Below the pieces are notes generated by a model. The model saw only the letters and a list, made by a program, of their open reading frames with translations, was not told the DNA's origin and ran no database searches. From assembly GCA_042701975.1 (NCBI GenBank), contig CP170561.1, positions 744,001-808,000 on the forward strand: a DNA stretch of 64,000 bases, in the 5' to 3' direction. Shown here one piece after another: positions 8,248-16,248 of the stretch (its first letter is position 1; each line of letters opens with the position of its first letter). The position numbers and the translations under genes were made by a program. The stretch is from JAFALK01 sp042701975 (GTDB lineage: Bacteria > Pseudomonadota > Gammaproteobacteria > Burkholderiales > Burkholderiaceae_C).

Positions 8248-8546
8248 ATGAGCCTCGATCAAGTCGAAACCGGAGCCCCCGCGCAGCCCGGTCAGGAACG
8301 CGCGAAGCTGGCCCAGCGCCTGCTGGAAAGCCTCGATGCCCTGAGCGAGGCTGAGCACGAAGCACAGTGGCGCGGCTGTGCGCTCGTCCTGAAACCGAGC
8401 GCCTTGCAGGTGCGCCCGACATTCGTGTACTCGCCTTGCGGGGCTTCCCCTTCAAGACTTTCTACCGTGCGGCGAACGGCGTGATCCAGATTCTGGCGGT
8501 AGCGCACGACCGCCGCCGCCCGGAGTACTGGGCAGGCCGCAGATAA
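8248..8546 (+). pseudogene. Decayed toxin-antitoxin module (antitoxin N-part joined to ParE-like toxin C-part)
   Basis: Two fragments lie between the response regulator and ruvA. From 8248 one frame reads like a short 'addiction module' antitoxin (QERAKLAQRLLESLDALSEAEHEAQW) and then loses similarity. From about 8400 a second frame reads IRVLALRGFPFKTFYRAANG and on to ILAVAHDRRRPEYW, ending at TAA 8544-8546. This is the C-terminal strand set of a RelE/ParE toxin. The antitoxin C-terminus and the toxin N-terminal helices are missing, so an internal deletion probably fused the remnants. No complete toxin can be made. Confidence 0.7.
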
Positions 8547-8553
8547 TCGCCGA

Positions 8554-9123
8554 ATGATCGGAAAGCTCACCGGCACCCTCGCGGAAAAAGCCCCGCCGCA
8601 AATCCTCCTCGACGTGCAGGGCGTCGGCTATGAAGTCGACGTGCCCATGAGCACGTTCTTCAACCTGCCGAACCTCGGCGAGCGGGTCAGCCTGCTCACG
8701 CATCTGTCGATCCGTGAGGATGCCCACGTGCTGTTTGGCTTCCTCACCGCCGAGGAGCGCGGCACTTTCCGCCAGCTGATCAAGATTTCCGGCGTCGGCC
8801 CGAAGATGGCGCTCGGACTGCTCTCCGGTCTTTCGGTGCCCGAGTTGGCCGCCGCCGTGTCGAAGCAAGACAGTGCACGCCTGGTGAAGGTGCCCGGCAT
8901 CGGCAAAAAAACCGCTGAGCGGCTGCTGCTGGAACTCAAGGGCAAGATGGGCCCCGATCTCTCCGCCCCCGTCTCGATCGCCAACGACGCGCAGGCCGAC
9001 ATCCTCCAAGCCCTGGTCGCACTGGGCTACAGCGAGAAGGAAGCCGGCGCCGCGCTCAAGAGCCTGCCGCCGGATGTCGGCGTTAGCGAGGGCATCAAGC
9101 TGGCCCTCAAGAAGCTCTCATGA
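8554..9123 (+). CDS. ruvA: Holliday junction branch migration protein RuvA
   Basis: The 189-residue product begins MIGKLTGTLAEKAPPQILLD, the OB-fold domain. Tandem helix-hairpin-helix segments follow (LIKISGVGPKMALGLLSG and LVKVPGIGKKTAERLLLELK) and a C-terminal domain that contacts RuvB. RuvA tetramers bind the Holliday junction and load the RuvB motor. The gene overlaps ruvB by four bases (ATGA). Usually ruvC precedes ruvA; here a toxin-antitoxin relic sits upstream instead. Confidence 0.97.
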   Translation: MIGKLTGTLAEKAPPQILLDVQGVGYEVDVPMSTFFNLPNLGERVSLLTHLSIREDAHVLFGFLTAEERGTFRQLIKISGVGPKMALGLLSGLSVPELAAAVSKQDSARLVKVPGIGKKTAERLLLELKGKMGPDLSAPVSIANDAQADILQALVALGYSEKEAGAALKSLPPDVGVSEGIKLALKKLS

Positions 9124-10181
9124 GCATCCAGACCGACGACTTCGCGCCCATGCCGAGCTCGGCTCGCGTGGTGAGCGCCGCGCCCGCTTCGCCCAACGAA
9201 GAAGCGCTCGAACGCGCCCTGCGCCCCAAGCTGCTCGACGAATACGTGGGCCAGATGAAGGCGCGCGAGCAGCTGGAGATCTTCATCGGCGCCGCACGCA
9301 AGCGCAGCGAGGCGCTGGACCACGTGCTGCTCTTCGGCCCACCGGGCCTGGGCAAGACCACGCTCTCGCACATCATCGCGGCCGAGCTGGGCGTGAACCT
9401 GCGCCAGACCTCGGGCCCGGTGCTGGAAAAGCCCAAGGATCTCGCCGCCATCCTCACCAACCTCGAGAAGAACGACGTACTCTTCATCGACGAGATCCAC
9501 CGGCTCTCGCCCGTGGTCGAGGAAATCCTCTACCCCGCGCTGGAGGACTACCAGATCGACATCATGATCGGCGAAGGCCCGGCGGCCCGCTCGATCAAGC
9601 TCGACCTGCAGCCCTTCACTCTCGTCGGCGCCACCACGCGCGCCGGCATGCTGACCAACCCGCTGCGCGACCGCTTCGGCATCGTGGCGCGGCTGGAGTT
9701 CTACACGGCGGAAGAACTCGCCCGCATCGTCACCCGCTCGGCGGGGCTGATGAAGGCGCCGATTGACCCGCACGGCGCGCTGGAGATTGCCCGCCGTTCG
9801 CGCGGCACGCCCCGCATCGCCAACCGGTTACTTCGACGCGTTCGTGACTACGCCGACGTGAAGGCCGATGGTCGCATCACCAAGGCCATCGCCGAACTCG
9901 CACTCAAGATGCTCGACGTCGATCCGCAAGGCTTCGACCTCATGGACCGCAAGCTGCTCGAAGCCGTCGTCCACCGCTTCGATGGCGGCCCGGTCGGCCT
10001 GGACAACGTGGCCGCCGCCATCGGCGAAGAAAGCGGCACCATCGAAGACGTGATCGAGCCCTACCTGATCCAGCAGGGCTTTTTGCAGCGCACACCGCGC
10101 GGCCGCGTGGCCACACTCGCGGCCTACCGCCACCTGGGCATCGCGCCCCCCAAGACGGCCGGTCAGCTGTTCGACGAATAG
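9120..10181 (+). CDS. ruvB: Holliday junction DNA helicase RuvB
   Basis: The 353-residue AAA+ ATPase has Walker A GPPGLGKTT (near residue 75), Walker B LFIDEIHRL, sensor and arginine-finger blocks (GATTRAGMLTNPLRDRFG), and a C-terminal winged helix ending in the LIQQGFLQRTPRGR family signature. It drives branch migration as hexamers flanking RuvA. It is translationally coupled to ruvA. The N-terminus carries a typical short variable extension before ERALRPKLLDEYVGQ. Confidence 0.97.
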   Translation: MSIQTDDFAPMPSSARVVSAAPASPNEEALERALRPKLLDEYVGQMKAREQLEIFIGAARKRSEALDHVLLFGPPGLGKTTLSHIIAAELGVNLRQTSGPVLEKPKDLAAILTNLEKNDVLFIDEIHRLSPVVEEILYPALEDYQIDIMIGEGPAARSIKLDLQPFTLVGATTRAGMLTNPLRDRFGIVARLEFYTAEELARIVTRSAGLMKAPIDPHGALEIARRSRGTPRIANRLLRRVRDYADVKADGRITKAIAELALKMLDVDPQGFDLMDRKLLEAVVHRFDGGPVGLDNVAAAIGEESGTIEDVIEPYLIQQGFLQRTPRGRVATLAAYRHLGIAPPKTAGQLFDE

Positions 10182-10193
10182 GCCTCCTCTTTC

Positions 10194-11438
10194 ATGTCCT
10201 TCAACACACTCGGCCTCTCGCCCGCTCTTGTTCACGCGGTGCGAGAACAGGGCTATCACGCACCCACGCCGATCCAGAACGCCGCCATTCCCGCCATCCT
10301 GCGCGGCAGCGACGTGCTGGGCCTGGCGCAGACGGGCTCGGGCAAGACCGCCGCCTTTGCGCTGCCGTTGCTGCAGCGGATCACGCAGACGGAAAAAACC
10401 CTGCGCCAGCTGCGTGCCATCGTGCTCGCACCCACGCGCGAGCTCGCGGCGCAGACGGGCGAAGTGCTGCGCGACTTCGCCCGCATGCTGCCGCAGCGGC
10501 TGAAGATCGCCGTCGCGTTCGGCGGCGTGTCCATCAACCCGCAGCTGATGGGCCTGCGCGGCGGCTGCGACGTGATCGTCGCCACGCCGGGCCGGCTGCT
10601 GGACCTGATCGAGCACAACGCGCTGCGCCTTGATGGCGTCGAGCTGCTGGTGCTCGATGAAGCCGATCGTCTGCTCGATCTCGGCTTCTCCGATGAACTG
10701 AACCGCATCCTCGCGCTGATGCCGCTCAAGCGCCAGAACCTGTTCTTCTCCGCCACCTTCGCGCCCGCCGTGCAGAAGCTGGCCGACAGCCTGCTGCACG
10801 AGCCCGAGCGCATCGAGATCGTTCCCGAGCAAGTGCGAGCGGATGCGATCCAGCAGCGCGCCATCCACGTCGACGAAAGCAACCGCACGCCACTGCTGCG
10901 CCATCTGCTCGTGACTGAAGGCTGGCAGCGCCTGCTGGTCTTCGTGGCCAGCAAGTACGCGGCCGAGCACGTGTCCGACAAGCTCTGGGCCAACGGCATC
11001 AAGGCCGCCGCCCTGCACGGCGAGCTGAGCCAGGGCACGCGCACCAAGGTGCTGGCAGCGCTCAAGAGCGGCGAGGTGCAGGTGCTGGTCGCCACCGACG
11101 TGGCCGCCCGCGGCCTTGACATCCCCGAGCTGCCCGCCGTGCTGAACTACGACCTGCCACGCGCTGCGGCCGACTACACGCACCGCATCGGCCGCACCGG
11201 TCGCGCGGGCGAAACCGGCGTGGCCGTGAGCTTCATCCCGGCCGATGCCGAGGCGCATTTCCGCCTGATCGAGAAGCGCCAAGGCCACCGCGTGCCGCGC
11301 GAGCAGATCGCGGGCTTCGAGGCCAAGGAAGTCGCCAGCGAAGCTCAGGCCACGGGCGGTGTGAAGGGCAAGCGGCCGAGCAAGAAGGACAAGCTGCGCG
11401 CAGCGGCTGCGGCAGCAGCCGAGACTGCGTCGAACTGA
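10194..11438 (+). CDS. rhlE: DEAD-box ATP-dependent RNA helicase, RhlE type
   Basis: This is a 414-residue helicase core. It has a Q motif (FNTLGLSPALVHAVREQGYHAPTPIQ-type block), motif I AQTGSGKT, motif Ia PTRELAAQ, motif II VLDEADRLLD, motif III FSAT, and motifs V and VI (VATDVAARGLDIPEL, HRIGRTGRAG). The C-terminus is a short basic and Ala-rich tail (GKRPSKKDKLRAAAAAAAET), as in RhlE-like proteins involved in ribosome assembly or mRNA decay. It starts 12 bases after ruvB and may share its transcript. The RhlE label rests on overall layout. Confidence 0.9.
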   Translation: MSFNTLGLSPALVHAVREQGYHAPTPIQNAAIPAILRGSDVLGLAQTGSGKTAAFALPLLQRITQTEKTLRQLRAIVLAPTRELAAQTGEVLRDFARMLPQRLKIAVAFGGVSINPQLMGLRGGCDVIVATPGRLLDLIEHNALRLDGVELLVLDEADRLLDLGFSDELNRILALMPLKRQNLFFSATFAPAVQKLADSLLHEPERIEIVPEQVRADAIQQRAIHVDESNRTPLLRHLLVTEGWQRLLVFVASKYAAEHVSDKLWANGIKAAALHGELSQGTRTKVLAALKSGEVQVLVATDVAARGLDIPELPAVLNYDLPRAAADYTHRIGRTGRAGETGVAVSFIPADAEAHFRLIEKRQGHRVPREQIAGFEAKEVASEAQATGGVKGKRPSKKDKLRAAAAAAAETASN

Positions 11439-11442
11439 GCCG

Positions 11443-12549
11443 TCAGGCGCCGATCACGACCGGCGCCTTCGCCACACCCTTCTCCGCGCCCGCCTCGCAC
11501 AGCCAGCCGACGACCGAAAGTCCCAGTGCCACGCCGACCATGCCGGCGGCGTTCTGCCAGAGGTTCATCTCCGCTGCGTGCCATAGCAGCCAAGTCGTAG
11601 CGCCAAGCATCACAACGAACAGCGCCACAGCGAGCTTGAGGCGCCCCGCCGAAATTTCCGGCCGGTAGAGCTTCTTCGCGAACGGGTCGTAGTTGTCCTC
11701 AGGCAGAGCTCCCCACGAGGCCGGCTGCCAATGCGCCGCCTTGATCCACACGCGCAGCCGGTCCAGGCCACGGGCGCGCCAGGTCTTGGCGAACAGCCGG
11801 CGGTAGACCTGCAGATTGGCAACGATGGGGTTGAAGCTCAGCAGCGCGTCGCGCGTGCCGTAGACGCAGGGCTGATCGTCCAGCTCTTCCTGGAAGGTAC
11901 CGAAGATGCGGTCGAAGATGATCAGGATGCCGCCGTAGTTCCTGTCCAGGTACACCTCGTTCACCGCGTGGTGCACGCGATGGTTGCTGGGCGAGCAGAA
12001 CCAGTAGTCGAACCAGCCGAGCTTGCCGATCTGCTGCGTGTGCACCCAGTACTGGTAGAGCAGGTCGATCAGGCCGACGACGACGAACACCAGCGGCGGC
12101 ACACCAGCCAGGGCCATGGGCATGTAGAACAGCCAGCCGAGCAAGAAGCCGGAGCTGGTCTGGCGCAGCGCGGTGCTGAGGTTGTATTCCTCGCTCTGGT
12201 GATGGATCACGTGTGCCGCCCACAGCACGGCCGTCTCGTGGCCCATGCGGTGCAGCCAGTAGTAAAAGAAGTCGTAGGCGAGCAGCGCGCCGAGCCAGAC
12301 CCAGATCGATTTCTCGCTCAGGTGCCACGGCGCGACGTGCTCGTAGACCAGCGCATAGAACCCGACGCCGACCAGGCTCACGACCACGCCGGCCAGCTGG
12401 CTCAGCATCCCCAAGCCGATGCTGGCCATCGCGTCTGGCACGCGGTAGGTGTTGCGCTTGCGGCGCCAGCCGACGAAAGCCTCCACCGCGATCATGGCGA
12501 AGAACACGGGCGTCACGAGAACGATGGTCTGGGCAGAAGAGAGGCTCAT
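11443..12549 (-). CDS. Sterol desaturase / fatty acid hydroxylase family membrane protein
   Basis: The 368-residue integral membrane protein carries the histidine clusters of the non-heme di-iron fatty acid hydroxylase superfamily: WLHRMGH, AAHVIHHQSEEYN and PSNHRVHHAVN. There are several N-terminal helices and two more helices near the C-terminus. These enzymes hydroxylate or desaturate lipids using O2; the substrate is not predictable here. Its start overlaps the phosphatase gene's end by four bases (ATGA), so the two form one minus-strand unit. It converges with the helicase gene. Confidence 0.87.
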   Translation of the reverse strand: MSLSSAQTIVLVTPVFFAMIAVEAFVGWRRKRNTYRVPDAMASIGLGMLSQLAGVVVSLVGVGFYALVYEHVAPWHLSEKSIWVWLGALLAYDFFYYWLHRMGHETAVLWAAHVIHHQSEEYNLSTALRQTSSGFLLGWLFYMPMALAGVPPLVFVVVGLIDLLYQYWVHTQQIGKLGWFDYWFCSPSNHRVHHAVNEVYLDRNYGGILIIFDRIFGTFQEELDDQPCVYGTRDALLSFNPIVANLQVYRRLFAKTWRARGLDRLRVWIKAAHWQPASWGALPEDNYDPFAKKLYRPEISAGRLKLAVALFVVMLGATTWLLWHAAEMNLWQNAAGMVGVALGLSVVGWLCEAGAEKGVAKAPVVIGA

Positions 12550-13187
12550 GGATTTGTCTCGTCGAGCGTGAGGTGGGCCAGGTGCAGGTCGTCGTTCCAG
12601 CCGGTGACCGTCAGGCCTTCTGGTGAATGCAGCAATCGGTTGATCGTGGCGTTGCCCAGCTGCCAGCTGCGCGGCGCGTCCAGGCCCAGGCGGGTGCCGG
12701 CGCGGTACAGGCAGTCCATCACGCCGCCATGGGCGACGACGGCGATCGTCTGGCCCGGATGGGCGGCGGCGATGCGCTCCACCGCGGCGACGCAGCGGTC
12801 GAAGAGCGTGGGCAGGGACTCGCCACCGCCGGGGGCAAAGCCGAGGTCGCGCTTGCGCCAGCGCTGGCTGTCTTCGGGCCAGTTGGCTTCGATCTCGGCC
12901 CAGGTGTGGCCTTCGAACTGGCCGAAGGCGCGCTCGCGCAGGGCGGTGTCGAGCGTCAAGGGCGCGCCGCTGACGGCGGCCAGCGCCTCGGCCGTCTCCC
13001 GGGCGCGGGCCAGGTCGCTGCTGTAGATGGCGCTGATCGATTCGTCGCGCAGGGCTTCAGCCAGCGCTGCGGCCTGTGCGCGACCGCGATCGTTGAGGGC
13101 GATGTCGAGCTGGCCCTGGATGCGCGTGTCGCGGTTCCAGGCAGTCTCGCCGTGCCGGATGGCGAGGATGCGGGTGCTGCTGTCCAT
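12546..13187 (-). CDS. Histidine phosphatase (phosphoglycerate mutase-like) family protein
   Basis: The 213-residue product has the catalytic RHGETAWN motif (His at about residue 12) followed by RIQGQLDIALNDRG. A second His lies in VVAHGGVMDCLYR, and the acid/base Glu in RERAFGQFEGHTW. The fold covers phosphoglycerate mutases, alpha-ribazole phosphatases and broad phosphatases. The PhoE/CobC-like FGQFEGHTW segment suggests a small-molecule phosphatase rather than glycolytic mutase. There is no cobalamin context. It lies upstream of and overlapping the hydroxylase gene. Confidence 0.85.
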   Translation of the reverse strand: MDSSTRILAIRHGETAWNRDTRIQGQLDIALNDRGRAQAAALAEALRDESISAIYSSDLARARETAEALAAVSGAPLTLDTALRERAFGQFEGHTWAEIEANWPEDSQRWRKRDLGFAPGGGESLPTLFDRCVAAVERIAAAHPGQTIAVVAHGGVMDCLYRAGTRLGLDAPRSWQLGNATINRLLHSPEGLTVTGWNDDLHLAHLTLDETNP

Positions 13188-13204
13188 CTCTGCTGCTTGC
13201 GGGA

Positions 13205-13528
13205 TCAGGCGCCCCAGATCACATCTTCGTTCTCGCGCTGGGCGTGGCGCATCAGCTCGATCAGCGGCCAGGCGCGCTGGCGCAGTTGCGGGCCACTGCG
13301 CTTGGGCGCGGCTTCGCCGGCGGCGCGGGCGTCCTGCACGCTGCGCTCGAAGGCGGCCTCGTCGTCGCTAACGGCCTTTTCAAGCGCAGCGATGGCGCCC
13401 GCCATCTGGTCCTTGGCGACGATGCCCTGCGCGCAGGGCTCGCGGCCAAGCAGGCGCAGCACCTGATCGCCGTTGGCGGCCAACATGATGACGTCGCCAC
13501 CGGCCTTGGAGCGGAACTTGTAGAGCAT
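13205..13528 (-). CDS. DUF1840 family protein
   Basis: The 107-residue cytosolic protein begins MLYKFRSKAGGDVIMLAANG and ends with a block of bulky and acidic residues (WPLIELMRHAQRENEDVIWG). This matches the betaproteobacterial DUF1840 family, whose function is unknown. It sits 17 bases upstream of the histidine phosphatase gene in the same orientation, so it may lead that operon. Confidence 0.85.
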   Translation of the reverse strand: MLYKFRSKAGGDVIMLAANGDQVLRLLGREPCAQGIVAKDQMAGAIAALEKAVSDDEAAFERSVQDARAAGEAAPKRSGPQLRQRAWPLIELMRHAQRENEDVIWGA

Positions 13529-13582
13529 CCCTCAATTGTGCGCGACGCCCCGGCCTGGCGACTCGGGGAAAGCTAGCGGTCG

Positions 13583-14080
13583 CTAGTCTTGGAGGAGGCC
13601 GAAGTAGCGGCGGGCCTTGGTGGAGAAAGCCAGGGCGTAGGCCCACCATGCGTAGAGCGCGGGTCCAAACAGGTACTTGGCTGTCGTGCCGCCCAGGCGC
13701 TCGCTTTCATTGGCGTAATCGGTGGTGTCCCGGCCAATCGTTGCCCAGAGCGCCAACGCCACGATCACGGCCAGCCCGATCCAGCGGCCCCATCTCTTGC
13801 CCCGCCACAGGCCGAAAGCGAGCGCTCCCAGCAGGCTGAACAAGGCGAGCAGCACCACGAGTCGAACGAACCAGGCGACGAACGAGACCGCGCCGAAACT
13901 CACCAGTCCAAAGCTGGCAACCAGCCCGATCACCGCCCCCGCCAGGAAGGCCACCATCACGACCATCATCAGCCAGATGGCAATCGGCCTGGGAGGCCGC
14001 GGAGGCCGAAGGAATGAAGGCCCGCCTTCCTGGACAAGCAGGTCTGCGGTTGCGGGTGGCGCGTATCGTGAGTCTTCCAT
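13583..14080 (-). CDS. Small integral membrane protein of unknown function
   Basis: The 165-residue protein is not recognised. A Pro-rich N-terminus (about 1-32) is followed by four hydrophobic helices: about residues 34-57, 62-80, 84-92 with 100-113, and 135-152. A basic tail follows (STKARRYFGLLQD). The layout resembles small DUF-type inner-membrane proteins. It is isolated, with 54 bases to DUF1840 downstream. Its stop codon lies within the small palindrome CTAGCG-GT-CGCTAG region. Confidence 0.6.
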   Translation of the reverse strand: MEDSRYAPPATADLLVQEGGPSFLRPPRPPRPIAIWLMMVVMVAFLAGAVIGLVASFGLVSFGAVSFVAWFVRLVVLLALFSLLGALAFGLWRGKRWGRWIGLAVIVALALWATIGRDTTDYANESERLGGTTAKYLFGPALYAWWAYALAFSTKARRYFGLLQD

Positions 14081-14148
14081 CGCGCGATGTTCACCGGGCG
14101 GTATGTCGCCGGGAAAGCGGATCTACCCGAGCCCAGCCCAGGTCAAAT

Positions 14149-16248
14149 TCACACGCCGACGCGGCGGCGCCAGACGCGGTCTTCAAACGCGCGCGGCTCC
14201 AGTGCCGGCGCATACAGCCAGCCCTGGTATTCGTTGCAACCCAGGCGGGCCAAGCATTCGCGCTGGGCCTCGGTTTCCACGCCCTCGGCGATGACCTGCA
14301 GGCGCAGGGCGCGGCCCATCTGGATGACGGCGTTGACGATGCCGGCATCGCTGGCGTCGCCGGGCAGGCCCTTGACGAAGCTGCGGTCGATCTTCAGGCG
14401 TTGGATCGGGAAGCGCTTGAGGTAGCCCAGGCTCGAATAGCCGGTGCCAAAGTCGTCGATGGACATGCACACGCCGAGCTGGGCCAGGGCCTGCATGCGG
14501 TTCAGGGCTTCGTCGGCATCGCGCAGCAGCACGGATTCGGTCAGCTCCAGCTCCAGCATCGAAGGCGGCAGGCCGGAAGCGCGCAGCGCCTCGGCCACGG
14601 TCTCCACAAAATGCGCCTGCTGGAACTGCAGGGCCGAGACGTTGACCGCCACCTGCATCGGCCGGCCCTCACGCAGCCATTCGGCGGCCTGGTTGACGGC
14701 TTCGCGCAGCACCCACTCACCGATGGCGACGACGAAGCCGCTCTCCTCGGCCACGGGGATGAACTCGACGGGCGAGATCTCGCCGCGCAGCGGATCGCGC
14801 CAGCGGATCAGCGCCTCGGCACCGATCACGCGGCCGGTGGCCAGGTCGACCTGCGGCTGGTAGTGCAGGCGGAACTGGTTCTCGGCCAGCGCGGCGCGCA
14901 TGGCGTGGTCCAGGCGCATGCGCGAGAGCAGGTCCACGTCCTTGCGCGGGGCATGGAAACGATAGGCGCCGCGGCCGCTTTCCTTCACCCAGTGCATGGC
15001 GCGCTCGGCGCTGGCCATCAGCTCGTCGGCATTGGTGCCGTCGCCGGGGTAGAGGGCGATACCGGTTGAGCAGGTCACGGTGAAGCTCAGCGTGTCAAAG
15101 CTGAACGGTTGGCTCATCGCCTCCTGCACGCGCTGCGCCGCCTGCTCGGCCAGGCGCGGATCGGCCTGGTGGATCAGCAGCGCGAAGCTGTCGCCGCCGA
15201 GGCGCGCCACGGTGTCCACCTCGCGCAGCGCGGCCTTGAGCCGCTCGGCGGCCTCGCGCAGCACGCGGTCGCCGTAGTTCTGGCCCAGCGTGTCGTTGAT
15301 CTGCTTGAAGCGGTCCAGGTCGACGTTGAGCAGCGCGAACTGGGCGCCGTCGCGGCGCGCCATGGCCTGGGCGTAGTCGATGCGTTCGGCCAGCGCGCGG
15401 CGGTTCGGCAGGCCGGTCAGCATGTCCGAGTGCGACAGCTCTTCAATACGCTGACTGGCGGCCAGCTTCTCAGAGAGATCGCGGAAAGAATAGACGCGGC
15501 CCACCGGGCGGCCACGGCTGAATTGCGGGATGGAGACGCGCTCGATCACGCGGCCGTTGAGCAGGCGAAGCTCGTCGCTGCTCTGCAGCAGCGACGCCTC
15601 CTGGATGGCGGCCAGGCGCGCGGCATAGGCCGCACCGTCGCTCACCGAGCGGCGCATCCAGATCTGCACGGCTTCGTCGTTCTTCTCCAGCAGCAGGTCC
15701 TGCGGCAGGTCCCACAGCGCGGCAAAACGCTTGTTGAAGCTGCGCATGCGCCCGGCCAGGTCGGTCACGAGGATGGCGTCCGCCGTCGATTCCAGCGTGG
15801 CGCGCAGCTCGGAGAGCAGCGACTCGCGCTCGTCCTCGTAGCGGCGTTGCGCGGTCTGGTCACGCAGGCTCAGCAGCCAGTAGCCGCTGGTGCCGGCCTC
15901 GGCCACGAAGGCGATGCGGCGCGTCACCCACAGCATGTGGCCGTCGCCGCGGCGCATCATCGTGTCGGATTCCAGTGCGGCGCCGTTCTTGTCTTCGCGC
16001 GCGGCGACTTCGCTCCAGAACAACGCGTCCTCGGGCGTGCTGACCAGGGCTTCCACGCTGCGGCCAACGAGTTCGGTCGATCGCATGCCGAGCAGGTTCT
16101 CGGCCGCGCCGTTCACGGCCAGCACTTCATGCGTATCGGCGTCGATCAGCCAGGTGGCGTACGGCAAGGCCGCCGCCATGGCGATCTGCGCGCTCAGCTC
16201 CGGGCGGCGCTGGGCCGCATTGACGCTGACAAGGCGCACTTTCGTCAT
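14149..16248 (-). CDS. PAS-GGDEF-EAL protein with degenerate GGDEF site (probable c-di-GMP phosphodiesterase)
   Basis: The 699-residue protein begins MTKVRLVSVNAAQRRPELSA. Two PAS-like regions come first (about 30-135 with TWLIDADTHEVLAVNG, then LVTDLAGRMRSFNKRF). A GGDEF domain follows (LTGLPNRRALAERI) in which the catalytic loop reads GGDSF, so cyclase activity is doubtful. The EAL domain looks intact: GAEALIRW, ELTESVLL, IDDFGTGYSSLGYLKRFP and KIDRSFV. It probably hydrolyses c-di-GMP under PAS control, with the GGDEF domain as a possible GTP sensor. The start overlaps the HD-GYP stop by ATGA; a longer open frame upstream is only antisense-like shadow. Confidence 0.9.
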   Translation of the reverse strand: MTKVRLVSVNAAQRRPELSAQIAMAAALPYATWLIDADTHEVLAVNGAAENLLGMRSTELVGRSVEALVSTPEDALFWSEVAAREDKNGAALESDTMMRRGDGHMLWVTRRIAFVAEAGTSGYWLLSLRDQTAQRRYEDERESLLSELRATLESTADAILVTDLAGRMRSFNKRFAALWDLPQDLLLEKNDEAVQIWMRRSVSDGAAYAARLAAIQEASLLQSSDELRLLNGRVIERVSIPQFSRGRPVGRVYSFRDLSEKLAASQRIEELSHSDMLTGLPNRRALAERIDYAQAMARRDGAQFALLNVDLDRFKQINDTLGQNYGDRVLREAAERLKAALREVDTVARLGGDSFALLIHQADPRLAEQAAQRVQEAMSQPFSFDTLSFTVTCSTGIALYPGDGTNADELMASAERAMHWVKESGRGAYRFHAPRKDVDLLSRMRLDHAMRAALAENQFRLHYQPQVDLATGRVIGAEALIRWRDPLRGEISPVEFIPVAEESGFVVAIGEWVLREAVNQAAEWLREGRPMQVAVNVSALQFQQAHFVETVAEALRASGLPPSMLELELTESVLLRDADEALNRMQALAQLGVCMSIDDFGTGYSSLGYLKRFPIQRLKIDRSFVKGLPGDASDAGIVNAVIQMGRALRLQVIAEGVETEAQRECLARLGCNEYQGWLYAPALEPRAFEDRVWRRRVGV

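Noticed and set aside
13573..13586. Palindrome CTAGCG-GT-CGCTAG as a terminator
   Set aside because: The stem is only six base pairs, there is no T-run and it overlaps the stop of the small membrane protein gene.
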